Positions 42,816 through 52,737 are shown, numbered from the stretch's first letter. The stretch is DNA of 64,000 nt from Flavobacterium sp. KMS (GCF_000813005.1 NZ_JSYP01000003.1:274091-338090), one strand, 5' to 3'. The notes: generated by a model from the letters alone, not told the origin. Numbers and translations are program-made.

Positions 42816-44798
42816 ATGATAAATTTAAAAAGAACAGCAGCATTATTTTTTATGCTAATGACATTTTGCTTAACCCATGCACAAGAAGCTCCTATTACTA
42901 AGGCAAGTTTTGACAACATTAATCTTGCCTATCCGGGTTTAGAAAAAGTAAACAAACTTTTTACTGAAGCAAAGTATGATGATGCAGCCAAAGAATTACT
43001 TACCTATTACCGCAATCGTAAAAACATCAAACATCCTGATTTTAATGTTGGTGATGAAGCCCGTTTTAGAGGAAAAGATATTGGCAAAGCCAATCAGGAA
43101 AAAGCAGACAATGCCTTATTACATAAATTTCAGCCGCATAAAGGATATGGATTTTTTGACTATGGCAAAGATATCGATTGGGATTATTGGCCTATAAAAG
43201 ACAATGAGATTCGTTGGCAATTACACCGCGTAACCTGGTGGCAATCTATGGGAATGGCATATCGTGTAAGCGGAGATGAGAAATATGCCAAAGAATGGGT
43301 TTTCCAGTTTCGTGATTGGGAAAAGAAGAATTATTTAGGAAGATCTAAAGGAAATGATAGTATCGCTTGGCGTCCGTTAGAAGTTTCTGAACGTATACAG
43401 AGTTTCCCAGGAACGTTTAATTTATTTGTAGTTTCGCCAAACTTTACTCCAGCATTCTTATTAGAATTCTTAAATAGCTTTAATAAGCAAACAGCTTATA
43501 TCCCTAAACATTATAGTAAAGAAGGAAATCATTTATTGTTTGAAGCACAGCGTGTATTAGGCGCAGGAGCATTTTTTCCTGAGTTTAAACAAGCTGAAGA
43601 ATGGCGCAAAAGTGGTATCGAAATCCTGAACCGCGAAATAAAACTACAAGTATTTGCCGATGGTGTACAATGGGAACTTTCACCAACGTATCATGTAGGT
43701 TGTATCGAAATTTTTACAAAAGCATATAATTCTGCAAAAATGGCGGGTGTAGAAAAGGAATTTCCAGAATCCTACATTAAAACAATCGAAAAGATGGTTT
43801 ATGTTACAGCCAATATATCTTTTCCTGACTATAACTATCCTATGTTTGGTGATACTTGGGTTGTTGATAAAAAAGTAAGAATCAAACAATTTTCAAGTTG
43901 GTCAAAAATGTTCCCTCAAGATGGGCTTATCGAATATTATGCTACAGAAGGAGCTTCAGGTAAACTTCCTGATTATCTATCAAATGCATTCCCAAATGGA
44001 GGTTTTTACACATTTAGAAACGGATGGGATAATAAAGCAACCATACTAGTTTTAAAAGCCGGACCACCTGCAGAATTTCATGCACAACCTGATAACGGAA
44101 CTTTTGAACTTTGGGTAAAAGGACGCAATTTTACACCAGATAGTGGTTGTTATATTTACAGCGGAGATGCCGAAGTTACCAAAATGAGGAACTGGTTCCG
44201 CCAAACAAGAGTTCATAGTACGCTTACCTTAGATAATCAGAATATGGTTATTACCAAAGCAGAGCAAAAGAAATGGAAAACGAGTAAAAACCTTGATATA
44301 CTAACGTATACAAACCCTAGTTATACAAGTTTAAACCACGAGCGTAGTGTACTTTTTATCAACGAAAAATATTTTATAATAATTGATAAAGCAATAGGTA
44401 AAGCAACAGGGAATTTAGGAGTACATTTTCAGTTAAAAGAAGATAGCAAACCTGTTTATGATAAAGCCAATAATAGAGTATATACTACATATGCAGATGG
44501 TAACAACCTATTAATTCAGTCATTAAATAGTGATAAAGTTATTCTTAACGAAGAAGAAGGAAAAGTATCCTATTCATACGCAAAGGAAACGGCAAGACCA
44601 GCTTTTGCTTTCGAAAAACCAAAGAATGATGACAAAACACAACAATTTATAAGTGTTGTATATCCTTACGATGGCAATAATGCTCCTGAAATCAGTATTA
44701 AACCAAATACAGGTAATGATTTTGAAAAAGGAAACATAGACCTGAGTATTATTGTTGATGGCAAAAAAAGCGATCTAAAAGCTAGTTTGAATGACTAA
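42816..44798 (+). CDS. hepC: Heparinase III-like heparan-sulfate lyase (PL12)
   Basis: 660 aa, signal peptide ending LTHAQ. Very close throughout to Pedobacter heparinus heparinase III as I recall it: SFDNINLAYPGLEKVNK, HKFQPHKGYGFFDYGKDIDW, RPLEVSERIQSFP, then active-site blocks KEGNHLLFEAQ (Asn-His), ELSPTYHVGCIEIF (Tyr) and PPAEFHAQPDNGTFELW (His), and VHSTLTLDNQNMVITKA. It cleaves low-sulfated heparan-sulfate fragments in the periplasm to unsaturated disaccharides, which GH88 then opens. It ends at a terminator and is the closest match in the locus to a characterised heparin enzyme. Confidence 0.93.
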   Translation: MINLKRTAALFFMLMTFCLTHAQEAPITKASFDNINLAYPGLEKVNKLFTEAKYDDAAKELLTYYRNRKNIKHPDFNVGDEARFRGKDIGKANQEKADNALLHKFQPHKGYGFFDYGKDIDWDYWPIKDNEIRWQLHRVTWWQSMGMAYRVSGDEKYAKEWVFQFRDWEKKNYLGRSKGNDSIAWRPLEVSERIQSFPGTFNLFVVSPNFTPAFLLEFLNSFNKQTAYIPKHYSKEGNHLLFEAQRVLGAGAFFPEFKQAEEWRKSGIEILNREIKLQVFADGVQWELSPTYHVGCIEIFTKAYNSAKMAGVEKEFPESYIKTIEKMVYVTANISFPDYNYPMFGDTWVVDKKVRIKQFSSWSKMFPQDGLIEYYATEGASGKLPDYLSNAFPNGGFYTFRNGWDNKATILVLKAGPPAEFHAQPDNGTFELWVKGRNFTPDSGCYIYSGDAEVTKMRNWFRQTRVHSTLTLDNQNMVITKAEQKKWKTSKNLDILTYTNPSYTSLNHERSVLFINEKYFIIIDKAIGKATGNLGVHFQLKEDSKPVYDKANNRVYTTYADGNNLLIQSLNSDKVILNEEEGKVSYSYAKETARPAFAFEKPKNDDKTQQFISVVYPYDGNNAPEISIKPNTGNDFEKGNIDLSIIVDGKKSDLKASLND

Positions 44799-44832
44799 AT
44801 CATTCTAATTATAAACAAGTAGTTCAATTTGT

Positions 44833-44869
44833 AAAAGCGTCTAGAAAGTAATTTTTAGGCGCTTTTTTT
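44833..44869 (+). terminator. Intrinsic terminator after hepC
   Basis: AAAAGCGTCTA pairs with TAGGCGCTTTT (11 bp, one G-U) around a 12-base loop, followed by TTT. It is 35 bases after the stop and closes the lyase block before the SusC/SusD block. Confidence 0.8.
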
Positions 44870-44898
44870 ATGTTTCAAACATATCTGTGAGCTAAAAT

Positions 44899-45062
44899 GG
44901 TACGCGGATGACGCAGATTTACATAAGTAAAGACGCTGATCCCGAAGCGTCGGGACGGATTTTAAAACAATCTAAATCTCGTCAGAAACTTTGTATCGTG
45001 ATGAGAGAAAATCAGTTTTTATCCGCGTTTTCGCTCTAGCGAATCCGCGTCATCCGCGTACC
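44899..45062. repeat. Long imperfect palindrome (REP-like element)
   Basis: GGTACGCGGATGACGCAGAT at 44899 returns as the reverse complement ending at 45062 with one mismatch in 21 bases. Between the arms is the smaller palindrome CCCGAAGCGTCGGGA. Elements with this text recur in intergenic regions of flavobacterial genomes as I recall. No ORF is seen inside. Confidence 0.7.
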
Positions 45063-45510
45063 AATATAGACAATCTGCAACAGAAAATTAATAGAAAAAC
45101 TCGTAAAACTTTGCGGAATCTACACCTAAAAAGACTCTTTATGAACAGAAAATAACTCATCAGAGTTTAATTTTTCTAAAATTTTGAATTATTTATTGTT
45201 AAATAGATTTAAAAAAATCAATCCCATATAAAAAAGAGAAATGTAATATCAAATTCTCAATCAAAATTGCAATAAAAGTAGTACTTAATTGTCTTTATTG
45301 GTCAAATTTACTTAACATTTCATTAAATTTTATTTAACCATTCTCCCCTACTTTCTATCTCAAAATTGTCCAGTAATAGCGGTGTTTTCTTCAAAAATAG
45401 AAGCAAAAATAGTTTAAGTTTTTTCTTGTTTTTCCTTTGTTTAAAGGGCGTATTAATCAAATTCAATAGTATTTTGGACGTATTCAAAACATTGATGTAC
45501 CCTTGATGTA

Positions 45511-45518
45511 TATATTTG
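45511..45518 (+). promoter_or_regulatory. Possible promoter -7 box of the SusC/SusD operon
   Basis: TATATTTG fits TAnnTTTG; a TTG at 45492-45494 lies 16 bases upstream, slightly close. It would give a 5' leader of about 350 bases before susC that includes the small ORF at 45558. The remaining bases 45063-45878 show no other gene. Confidence 0.45.
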
Positions 45519-45557
45519 TTTTTGTTAAACCAAAATCAAATTTAAATAAGCCACAAA

Positions 45558-45641
45558 ATGAATAAACCAACACACCTCCGTTTTTATTTACCAGACGCAA
45601 AACTCCCCAGCGTTTTTCTCCCAGTTAACAAATTGTTATAA
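45558..45641 (+). CDS. Small ORF in the susC leader (27 aa)
   Basis: ATG at 45558 to TAA at 45641; the peptide starts MNKPTHLRFYLPDAKLP and ends VNKLL. The DNA here is richer in GC than its very AT-rich surroundings (cacacctccg ... ctccccagcg), which suggests selection on the sequence or RNA. A 9-bp hairpin (AATTGTTAT / ATAACAATT, 45631-45662) overlaps its stop. It lies between the probable promoter and susC. It could be a leader peptide or a regulatory RNA; which one cannot be told. Confidence 0.4.
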   Translation: MNKPTHLRFYLPDAKLPSVFLPVNKLL

Positions 45642-45878
45642 TTTATTAAACTGATAACAATTCAATAATTGATTAAAAAAAAATAACCACATTAACTAAC
45701 ACTAAAAACCCAACTTATGATAAAAACTAATTTAGAGTTTCTATAAGGCTCATGAAAAATTATTTGATGAATATCTTTTGAGAAATAACAAAATTTATAA
45801 ATCAAAATCGAATATCAATTTAAATAATATCAATTAGGAAATAAGAGGGTAAAACTTATTCCAGTTTAAACAAAAAAT

Positions 45879-48800
45879 ATGAAAAGGACTATATTTTTAT
45901 TTTTGTTGCTACTAGTTTGTAAAGTTACGTACGGACAGACTATAACCGTAAAGGGTGTTGTAACTGATAGCCAACAATTACCATTACCAGGAGCAACAGT
46001 TTACGAAAAGGGAACTAAAAACAGTACGATTACATCTATGGATGGAGAATATCAAATTAAAGTAAAACCAGATGCAACATTGGTATTTAGTTTTATGGGA
46101 ACCAAAACGGCAGAAATAAATGTAAAAAACAGAACAACTATAAATACAAAATTAGTAGATGATGCTAATAATCTAGACGAAGTAGTTGTTGTAGGTTACG
46201 GAACAAAATCAAGAAAAAATCTTACTGGAGCTATATCATCCTTAAAAGGTGAAGAAATTGCAAAAATGCCAGTGCAAAACGTTGCGCAAGCTTTGCAAGG
46301 TCGTATAGCAGGTATGCAAGTTACAATGGCCGATGGAACACCAGGATCTGAACCTTCGTTAAGGATTAGAGGAGGAACATCTATTACACAAAGTAACGAA
46401 CCATTGTATGTTGTAGATGGAGTGGCTCAAACTGGCGGATTAGGCTTTATTGATCAAACAGATGTAGAATCTGTAGATGTTTTAAAAGACGCCTCCTCTA
46501 CTTCTATTTATGGAGCTCAGGGTGCAAACGGAGTTGTTCTTATAACGACTAAAAAACCAAAAGGCGGAAAACTTACAATTGGTTATGATACTTATGGAGG
46601 AATAAAAACGATTGCCAGAAAACTTGACGTAATGAAACCGTATGATTATGTTCAATTAATGTACGAAGGAGCGACTGACGATGCAAAATTGCAGAAATTC
46701 ACAAAAAATTTTGGAACATATGATGAATTAGCATCTCTTTATCAAAACAGACCGGGTATTAACTGGCAAGAAGAAATTTTTGGAAAAGCTGTAGAAACTC
46801 AATATCACAAAATAAGTTTCAGCGGTGGCGGAAGCGAAACTAACTTCAATGCTTTTTATTCTGTAAATAATGATCAGGGTATCATGCTAGGAAGCGAATC
46901 GGTAAAAAATATTGCAAAATTGGCAGTAACTCATAATGTGAGTAAAAAATTAACTGTTAGCGCAATTGTTAACTATTCCAATCAAAAAATAACAGGATTA
47001 GATACAGGCGAAGGTGGAAATGCAAGATTAAGTATGTTACAAACTTTGCTGCAATACCGTCCTACAATAGGGAAAAATGGTGTAGATGAAGATCTTAAAA
47101 CTCTTGTTGTAGATCCATTTGATAATCAGGATTCACCTATATTTCAGAGTCCATCGATTACAATAGATAGTCAGAAAAGAGAAGCGATTAAAAAGTCTCT
47201 TAATATGAATTTTCAACTTCAGTATAATTTAACTCCTAAGTTGGTATATCGCGGATTAGTTAGTTATACAGATAATAATAATAGCGACAAATATTTTAAC
47301 GATGCCAGAGGTATTCAGGCTATCAGAAGCGGCGGACCTAATGGTGGGGTTACTTACACTACATCTAACCGTTTAAACTATAACAATGTCCTAACGTACA
47401 GTAATACCTTTGCTAAAAATCATAAATTTGATGTTACAGCAGGTCAGGAATATATTTATAATTATTCTGAAGGAATTAATGCAAGTGCAAGTGCATTTCC
47501 AGATGTAAACTTAGGTTGGGATAAATTACAATTAGGTACAATTGCCGGAATCCCAACATCATATGCTGAGGATGATAAAATGTTGTCATTTTTTGCAAAA
47601 ACAAGTTATGCATTCAAGAATAAATATTTATTTGCAGCAAGTATAAGAGCCGATGGATCTTCAAAATTTGGTGCAGATAACCGATGGGGTTATTTTCCTT
47701 CAGTATCTGCTGCATGGAGAATTATCGAAGAAGATTTTATGAGAAGCATACCTGAATTTTCAGATTTAAAACTTCGTGTAAGTTATGGTGAAGCTGGAAA
47801 CAACCGAATTGCAAATTATGCAGCATTAGGTATTTTTAATTTAGGATCCTACCCTATTAATAATCAATCAAATATTACAGCGTATCAAAATAATATTCCT
47901 AACCCACAATTAAAATGGGAAGCTACAAAATCGACTAATATAGGTTTAGATTTAGGATTTTTTAAACAACGCATCTCACTTACAGCCGAGGTATATGAAA
48001 ACCGTTCTAAAGATTTACTTTATAACACACGTGTACCAGCAAGCTCTGGTTTTAAAAAGCAGTTTCAGAATATTGGAGCAACTTCTAATCGTGGTTTAGA
48101 ATTTACATTGAATACTGTAAACATCAAAAAAGCCGATTTTAGTTGGAATACAAGTTTTAATATCGCCTTTAATGAGACTAAAGTACTTGCTTTAAGCGAA
48201 GGAGAAAACTCTTTAATAACAAATAGTTACACCAATGCAAATGACTATATCCTTGAAGTAGGAAGACCAGTTGGAGTTATGTACGGTTATGTAAGAGATG
48301 GTTTGTATCAGGTAAGTGATTTTGATTATAACCCTACGCTTAATACCTATACTTTAAAATCGGGTGTGGTTAGCGATAATGTCGTGGTACAACCTGGATT
48401 TATAAAATTTAAAGATATTAGTGGGCCAAACGGTGTGCCAGATGGTGTAATTAATGATCTTGACAGAACTGCAATAGGAAATTCTAATCCTAAATATACA
48501 GGAGGATTAAATAATACATTTAGTTACAAAGGATTAGATCTTAGTATATTTTTAGATTTCTCAGTAGGTAATGATATCTATAATGCAAATATGCTAAACA
48601 ATTCAAGGCTTAATCAGGAAAACCTAAACACATTTGCGGTATATGCTGATAGATGGACAACTATTAACTCAAGCGGACAACGTGTTACTAATCCTGCTGA
48701 ACTAGAAGCTCTAAATGCTGGGAAAAAGAATCCCGCATTTAATGGTAATTCAACAGGACGTTTGTATAGTGATATTATAGAGGATGGTTCATTCTTGAGA

Positions 48801-49028
48801 ATCAACAATATAAGTTTAGGATATACTTTTCCGAAAAAATGGTTGAGTAGTACGAAAATTTCAAACTTAAGAATTTATTTTACTGCTAATAATGTGTACG
48901 TATTTACTAAATATTCAGGGTATGATCCAGAAGTAAGTGTTATAAATAGCGCCATAACAAGAGGAGTCGATTTTAGTGCTTATCCAAGAAGCAAAACCTT
49001 CCTTACAGGTTTAAATATCTCACTATAA
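45879..49028 (+). CDS. SusC-like TonB-dependent oligosaccharide importer
   Basis: 1049 aa, signal peptide MKRTIFLFLLLLVCKVTYG. It has a carboxypeptidase-like N-terminal domain (TVKGVVTDSQQLPLPGATVY), a TonB box region (LDEVVVVGYGTKSRKNLTGA), a plug (NVAQALQGRIAGMQV, LRIRGGTSITQSNEPLYVVD, VLKDASSTSIYGAQGANGVV) and the 22-strand barrel, ending SKTFLTGLNISL. It forms the outer-membrane channel that takes up glycosaminoglycan oligosaccharides together with the SusD protein encoded 16 bases downstream. It lacks the extra DUF4974-linked anti-sigma signalling domain, in keeping with control by the HTCS. Confidence 0.96.
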   Translation: MKRTIFLFLLLLVCKVTYGQTITVKGVVTDSQQLPLPGATVYEKGTKNSTITSMDGEYQIKVKPDATLVFSFMGTKTAEINVKNRTTINTKLVDDANNLDEVVVVGYGTKSRKNLTGAISSLKGEEIAKMPVQNVAQALQGRIAGMQVTMADGTPGSEPSLRIRGGTSITQSNEPLYVVDGVAQTGGLGFIDQTDVESVDVLKDASSTSIYGAQGANGVVLITTKKPKGGKLTIGYDTYGGIKTIARKLDVMKPYDYVQLMYEGATDDAKLQKFTKNFGTYDELASLYQNRPGINWQEEIFGKAVETQYHKISFSGGGSETNFNAFYSVNNDQGIMLGSESVKNIAKLAVTHNVSKKLTVSAIVNYSNQKITGLDTGEGGNARLSMLQTLLQYRPTIGKNGVDEDLKTLVVDPFDNQDSPIFQSPSITIDSQKREAIKKSLNMNFQLQYNLTPKLVYRGLVSYTDNNNSDKYFNDARGIQAIRSGGPNGGVTYTTSNRLNYNNVLTYSNTFAKNHKFDVTAGQEYIYNYSEGINASASAFPDVNLGWDKLQLGTIAGIPTSYAEDDKMLSFFAKTSYAFKNKYLFAASIRADGSSKFGADNRWGYFPSVSAAWRIIEEDFMRSIPEFSDLKLRVSYGEAGNNRIANYAALGIFNLGSYPINNQSNITAYQNNIPNPQLKWEATKSTNIGLDLGFFKQRISLTAEVYENRSKDLLYNTRVPASSGFKKQFQNIGATSNRGLEFTLNTVNIKKADFSWNTSFNIAFNETKVLALSEGENSLITNSYTNANDYILEVGRPVGVMYGYVRDGLYQVSDFDYNPTLNTYTLKSGVVSDNVVVQPGFIKFKDISGPNGVPDGVINDLDRTAIGNSNPKYTGGLNNTFSYKGLDLSIFLDFSVGNDIYNANMLNNSRLNQENLNTFAVYADRWTTINSSGQRVTNPAELEALNAGKKNPAFNGNSTGRLYSDIIEDGSFLRINNISLGYTFPKKWLSSTKISNLRIYFTANNVYVFTKYSGYDPEVSVINSAITRGVDFSAYPRSKTFLTGLNISL

Positions 49029-49044
49029 TTTAAAGCTTAAAAAA

Positions 49045-50931
49045 ATGAAAAAATATATATTTTCCTTTAGAACAATCGCAATAGCTGGGATAACTTGCCT
49101 ACTATTACCGCTTAATTCTTGCGAAAAAGAACTAGAAGTAACACCATACTCCTACTTTACAACGGATGCTTTTTTTAGTAATATAAATGAAGCCTATATG
49201 GCAACATTAGGAGTTTATGAGCCAATGTCATCTGTAGATAGTTATGGTTGGAATATCTCATTAACTTTTGATGCCGATACAGATATTGGTCAATTAAGCG
49301 GAATAGGTTCTGATGATTGGCGTACTGTAGCACATTACCAGGGAATTTCTCAAACAAACACATTCTACCTTGTATGGAGTAAATTATACGAAGGCATAGA
49401 CAGAGCAAATGTGGTGATTGAGAGAATACCTAAAATGGATTCGTATTTAAATGGAAGTCAAGCTGAAAAAGATCAACTAAACAGAATGATTGGCGAAGCA
49501 AAATTTTTGCGTGGTTTTTACTATTCAGAGTTAGTACGTTTATGGGGAGATGTTCCTTTTAAAACAAAAAGCTCACAACCAGGAGATAATCTTAGAGGAG
49601 GACTTGTAGATCGTTATGAAATATACACACAAATCATAAAAGATATGCAAGAAGCTGCGCTTGTCTTGCCAGTTCAAACACCAGTAGATGAACGCGTTAA
49701 TAAATGGGCTGCAAAAGCCATGCTTGCCAGAGTGGCTCTTTTTGCAGGTGGATATTCCTTAAATGCAGACGGAACGATGAAACGCCCAGCTAATTACAAA
49801 GAATATTACCAATTAGCACAAAAGGAAATTAATGATATTATGGCGCAAAATCCATATAAATTAAATCCATCTTATTCTAAAGTATTTAAAAACCAATGTC
49901 TGCACGTTTTAGAACCTACAGAAAATATTTTTCAGGTTGCATTTTTTAATTCTGCCGGAGCAAAAGAGAATGGATCTTGGGTTGGATATTTTAATGGAGC
50001 ATTAACATCAAACGGAGTTTATCCTACTAGTATAGGCAGATGCTTAGTACCAAAACCATTTTATAATAGCTTTACCGAAGGAGATCAAAGACGAGATTTC
50101 TCTATAGCAACCTATACAATTAATGCACAGGGAAATAAAGTAGCCCTTTTAACCGCAAAACAAGACGAAAGCTGGACAGCTGCAAAATGGAATAGAGAAT
50201 ATCAAACTAATTCTACGCAAGAGAGATCTTATACCCATATAAACTGGGTGGTGATGCGTTATTCAGACTTATTGTTAATGCGTGCCGAAGTAGAAAATGA
50301 ATTAAACGAAGGACCAAATGCCATTGCTTATGATGCCATTAATCAGGTAAGAAAAAGAGCATTTGGTGGTGATATAGCAGGTAGTAGAATTGCTATTGAT
50401 TTAAAAAATAAAGGAACAGGATATACATCGGCAGCCAATGTTTTAATAAAAATTACTGGTGGTGGTGGTACAGATGCTGCGGCTGCAGTAGTTACACTAG
50501 CAAGTGGTGGTATTAGCACAATTGGTATGTTACGTTCAGGAGATGGATATACATCTGAGCCTACTGTAACGATTACCAGTGTAGACGGAAAAGGTTCAGG
50601 AGCAACTGCTGTAGCAAGAGTTTTACCAAAACTAACAACTACAGAAATGAATCTTACAACAGGATTAAGCAAAGCTAATTTTCTTAAGGCATTACAACAA
50701 GAGAGAGCTTGGGAACTTAGTAACGAAGGTATGCGTAGAGCCGATTTAATAAGATGGGGAATTTTGGCAGATAAAATAGCCGAGACAAGTGCAGCAGTAA
50801 AACTGATTCGTTCGGGTTATTTTTATCCATCTGTAACAAACTTTGTAAGCGGTAAACATGAATTGTATCCGTTTCCTCAAAATGAAACAGATGTAAATAA
50901 GTCAATTACGCGTCAGAATCCTAAATATTAA
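49045..50931 (+). CDS. SusD-like surface glycan-binding lipoprotein with an inserted repeat domain
   Basis: 628 aa. Lipoprotein signal with lipobox LNSC (LLLPLNSCEKELEVTP). SusD/RagB features: SYFTTDAFFSNINEAYMATL, YEGIDRANVVIERIPKMDSY, GEAKFLRGFYYSELVRLWGD and the C-terminal ERAWELSNEGMRRADLIRWG. Around residues 445-527 an insertion of about 80 residues interrupts the usual C-terminal region: KGTGYTSAANVLIKITGGGG and SGDGYTSEPTVTITSVDGKG, two copies of a Gly-rich beta repeat. This insert may be an added binding surface. The protein caps the SusC channel and captures glycan. It is co-transcribed with susC. Confidence 0.93.
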   Translation: MKKYIFSFRTIAIAGITCLLLPLNSCEKELEVTPYSYFTTDAFFSNINEAYMATLGVYEPMSSVDSYGWNISLTFDADTDIGQLSGIGSDDWRTVAHYQGISQTNTFYLVWSKLYEGIDRANVVIERIPKMDSYLNGSQAEKDQLNRMIGEAKFLRGFYYSELVRLWGDVPFKTKSSQPGDNLRGGLVDRYEIYTQIIKDMQEAALVLPVQTPVDERVNKWAAKAMLARVALFAGGYSLNADGTMKRPANYKEYYQLAQKEINDIMAQNPYKLNPSYSKVFKNQCLHVLEPTENIFQVAFFNSAGAKENGSWVGYFNGALTSNGVYPTSIGRCLVPKPFYNSFTEGDQRRDFSIATYTINAQGNKVALLTAKQDESWTAAKWNREYQTNSTQERSYTHINWVVMRYSDLLLMRAEVENELNEGPNAIAYDAINQVRKRAFGGDIAGSRIAIDLKNKGTGYTSAANVLIKITGGGGTDAAAAVVTLASGGISTIGMLRSGDGYTSEPTVTITSVDGKGSGATAVARVLPKLTTTEMNLTTGLSKANFLKALQQERAWELSNEGMRRADLIRWGILADKIAETSAAVKLIRSGYFYPSVTNFVSGKHELYPFPQNETDVNKSITRQNPKY

Positions 50932-50942
50932 TTTATAGATTT

Positions 50943-52370
50943 ATGTATAAAATAATAGTTTTATTAGTCGTTTTTTTTCTTCCACTTTTTGGGCAAGCCC
51001 AAGTAGATGTTCACGAAGCTTCTGGCGAATACGAATATCCTACAGATCCATTAGTTCGTGAAAAATTAGACAAATGGCAGGATTTAAAATTTGGAGTTAT
51101 TTTACACTGGGGACTTTACAGTATAACCGCCATGAATGAATCGTGGCCTTTGGTTAACGAACTTTGGAAAAGAAGAGATACTACAAAAACATACGAAGAA
51201 TATAAAAAATGGTATTGGGATCAATCAAAAAGCTTTAATCCTGTTAAATTTAATCCCGAAAAATGGGCTGAAATTTCTAAAAATGCAGGAATGAAATATC
51301 TGGTATTTACTACCAAACATCATGAAGGCTATTCGATGTTCGATACTCAACAGAGTGATTTTAAAGTTACCAATGGGCCATTTGCAAACAACCCAAAAGC
51401 CGATGTAACCAAATATATTTTTGAAGCATATCGTAAACAAGGCATGATGATTGGCGCTTATTTTTCTAAACCCGATTGGCATTCAGAATATTTTTGGTGG
51501 CCACGTTTTGCAACAGTAAATCGTAATGCAAATTATAACACAAACGAATTTCCAAAACAATGGAAAAAATTTAAAGATTTCACTTATAATCAAATAGGGG
51601 AAGTTTTAGGGAACTATGGCAAAGTAGATATTTTATGGTTAGATGGTGGTTGGGTTAGAAATCCTCAGCCAGGAGAAATGGAAAAAGCATATGTACAAAG
51701 TAGCAAATCCTACTATCCACCCTATCCGCAAGATGTAGATATGCCTAGAATCGCTAAAATGGCAAGAGAAAAACAACCTGGGATTTTAGTGGTAGACAGA
51801 ACCGTACACGGATCTTATGAAAACTATCGTACACCAGAATTAACCATCCCAAAAGAACAATTAAAAGATCCTTGGGAAACTTGCCTTACTATAGCTAAAG
51901 GTTGGGGATATACAAAAAAGAAACCAATAAAATCAGGTACTTGGATAATACAAACGTTGGCAGAAGTTGTAGCCAAAGGTGGTAACCTACTTTTAGGCTG
52001 GGGACCAACGGCTGAAGGTGAATTTCCAGAATATATTAATAAACCATTAGAAGAAATTGGTGCTTGGCTTAAAGTGAATGGTGAAGCCATTTATGGAACA
52101 CGAATCACTGAAAACTATAACGATGGTTCGACTTGGTTTACACAATCAAAAGATGGGAAAAAGAAATATGCCATTTCTTGTATAAAAGAAGGAACAACAA
52201 TTCCTGCAACAATAAAATGGAAAGGAAATATCCCAACAAATGGAAAAAAAATAAAACTAATTTCTACAGGTAAAAATGTAGTTTGGAAACAAGAAGGAGA
52301 TTCTGTTGTGATAGAAATACCAAAAGAATTAGTAGGAAGTCAAACAGCTGCTTTAGCTTTTGCATTTTAA
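50943..52370 (+). CDS. GH29 alpha-L-fucosidase-like hydrolase
   Basis: 475 aa, signal peptide MYKIIVLLVVFFLPLFGQAQ. GH29 landmarks: KFGVILHWGLYSI, GMKYLVFTTKHHEGYSMFDT, GKVDILWLDGGW with Asp233 as probable nucleophile, and NLLLGWGPTAEGEFP. The C-terminus is a small beta domain. It acts on alpha-fucosides or related glycosides in the periplasm. Glycosaminoglycans usually have no fucose except fucosylated chondroitin sulfate of marine animals, so either the target is a decorated GAG or this branch has another specificity. It is 11 bases after susD. Confidence 0.88.
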   Translation: MYKIIVLLVVFFLPLFGQAQVDVHEASGEYEYPTDPLVREKLDKWQDLKFGVILHWGLYSITAMNESWPLVNELWKRRDTTKTYEEYKKWYWDQSKSFNPVKFNPEKWAEISKNAGMKYLVFTTKHHEGYSMFDTQQSDFKVTNGPFANNPKADVTKYIFEAYRKQGMMIGAYFSKPDWHSEYFWWPRFATVNRNANYNTNEFPKQWKKFKDFTYNQIGEVLGNYGKVDILWLDGGWVRNPQPGEMEKAYVQSSKSYYPPYPQDVDMPRIAKMAREKQPGILVVDRTVHGSYENYRTPELTIPKEQLKDPWETCLTIAKGWGYTKKKPIKSGTWIIQTLAEVVAKGGNLLLGWGPTAEGEFPEYINKPLEEIGAWLKVNGEAIYGTRITENYNDGSTWFTQSKDGKKKYAISCIKEGTTIPATIKWKGNIPTNGKKIKLISTGKNVVWKQEGDSVVIEIPKELVGSQTAALAFAF

Positions 52371-52398
52371 AAAAATCAATCAAATAAAAATTATGATT

Positions 52399-52737
52399 AT
52401 GAAAAACATACTATTGGTATTAAGCTTCGCCTTAATGACTACAGTTACATTTGGACAAAGCAAGCCTCAAAATATGAAAATATTAAGAGATTCCATTTTT
52501 ACAGTCATGAAACTTAGTGATGAAAACAAACTCAAAATGCATAATTTAATTGCAGAGAATGGAAAAACTCAAAAAGCAATAAAAGAAGATGCAACACTTA
52601 CTGAAGAACAAAAAAAAGAAAAACTACAAGCTTGGAGAAAAGAGATATCAGTAAAAGAAAAATCAATTCTAACTCCAGAAGAATTCCAAATATGGAGAGA
52701 TTTTGGAAAATCATTAAGCGATAAGTCTAAGAAATAA
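52399..52737 (+). CDS. Small exported helical protein of the GAG locus
   Basis: 112 aa from ATG at 52399 (MKNILLVLSFALMTTVTFGQ, a signal peptide); ATGs at 52393 and 52360 are also in frame, the last overlapping the GH29 gene. The mature part is charged and helical: DSIFTVMKLSDENKLKMHNL, TLTEEQKKEKLQAWRKEISV, ILTPEEFQIWRDFGKSL. This resembles the Spy/CpxP-like or LTXXQ-type periplasmic proteins by composition only. It follows GH29 closely in the operon. Function unknown. Confidence 0.65.
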   Translation: MKNILLVLSFALMTTVTFGQSKPQNMKILRDSIFTVMKLSDENKLKMHNLIAENGKTQKAIKEDATLTEEQKKEKLQAWRKEISVKEKSILTPEEFQIWRDFGKSLSDKSKK

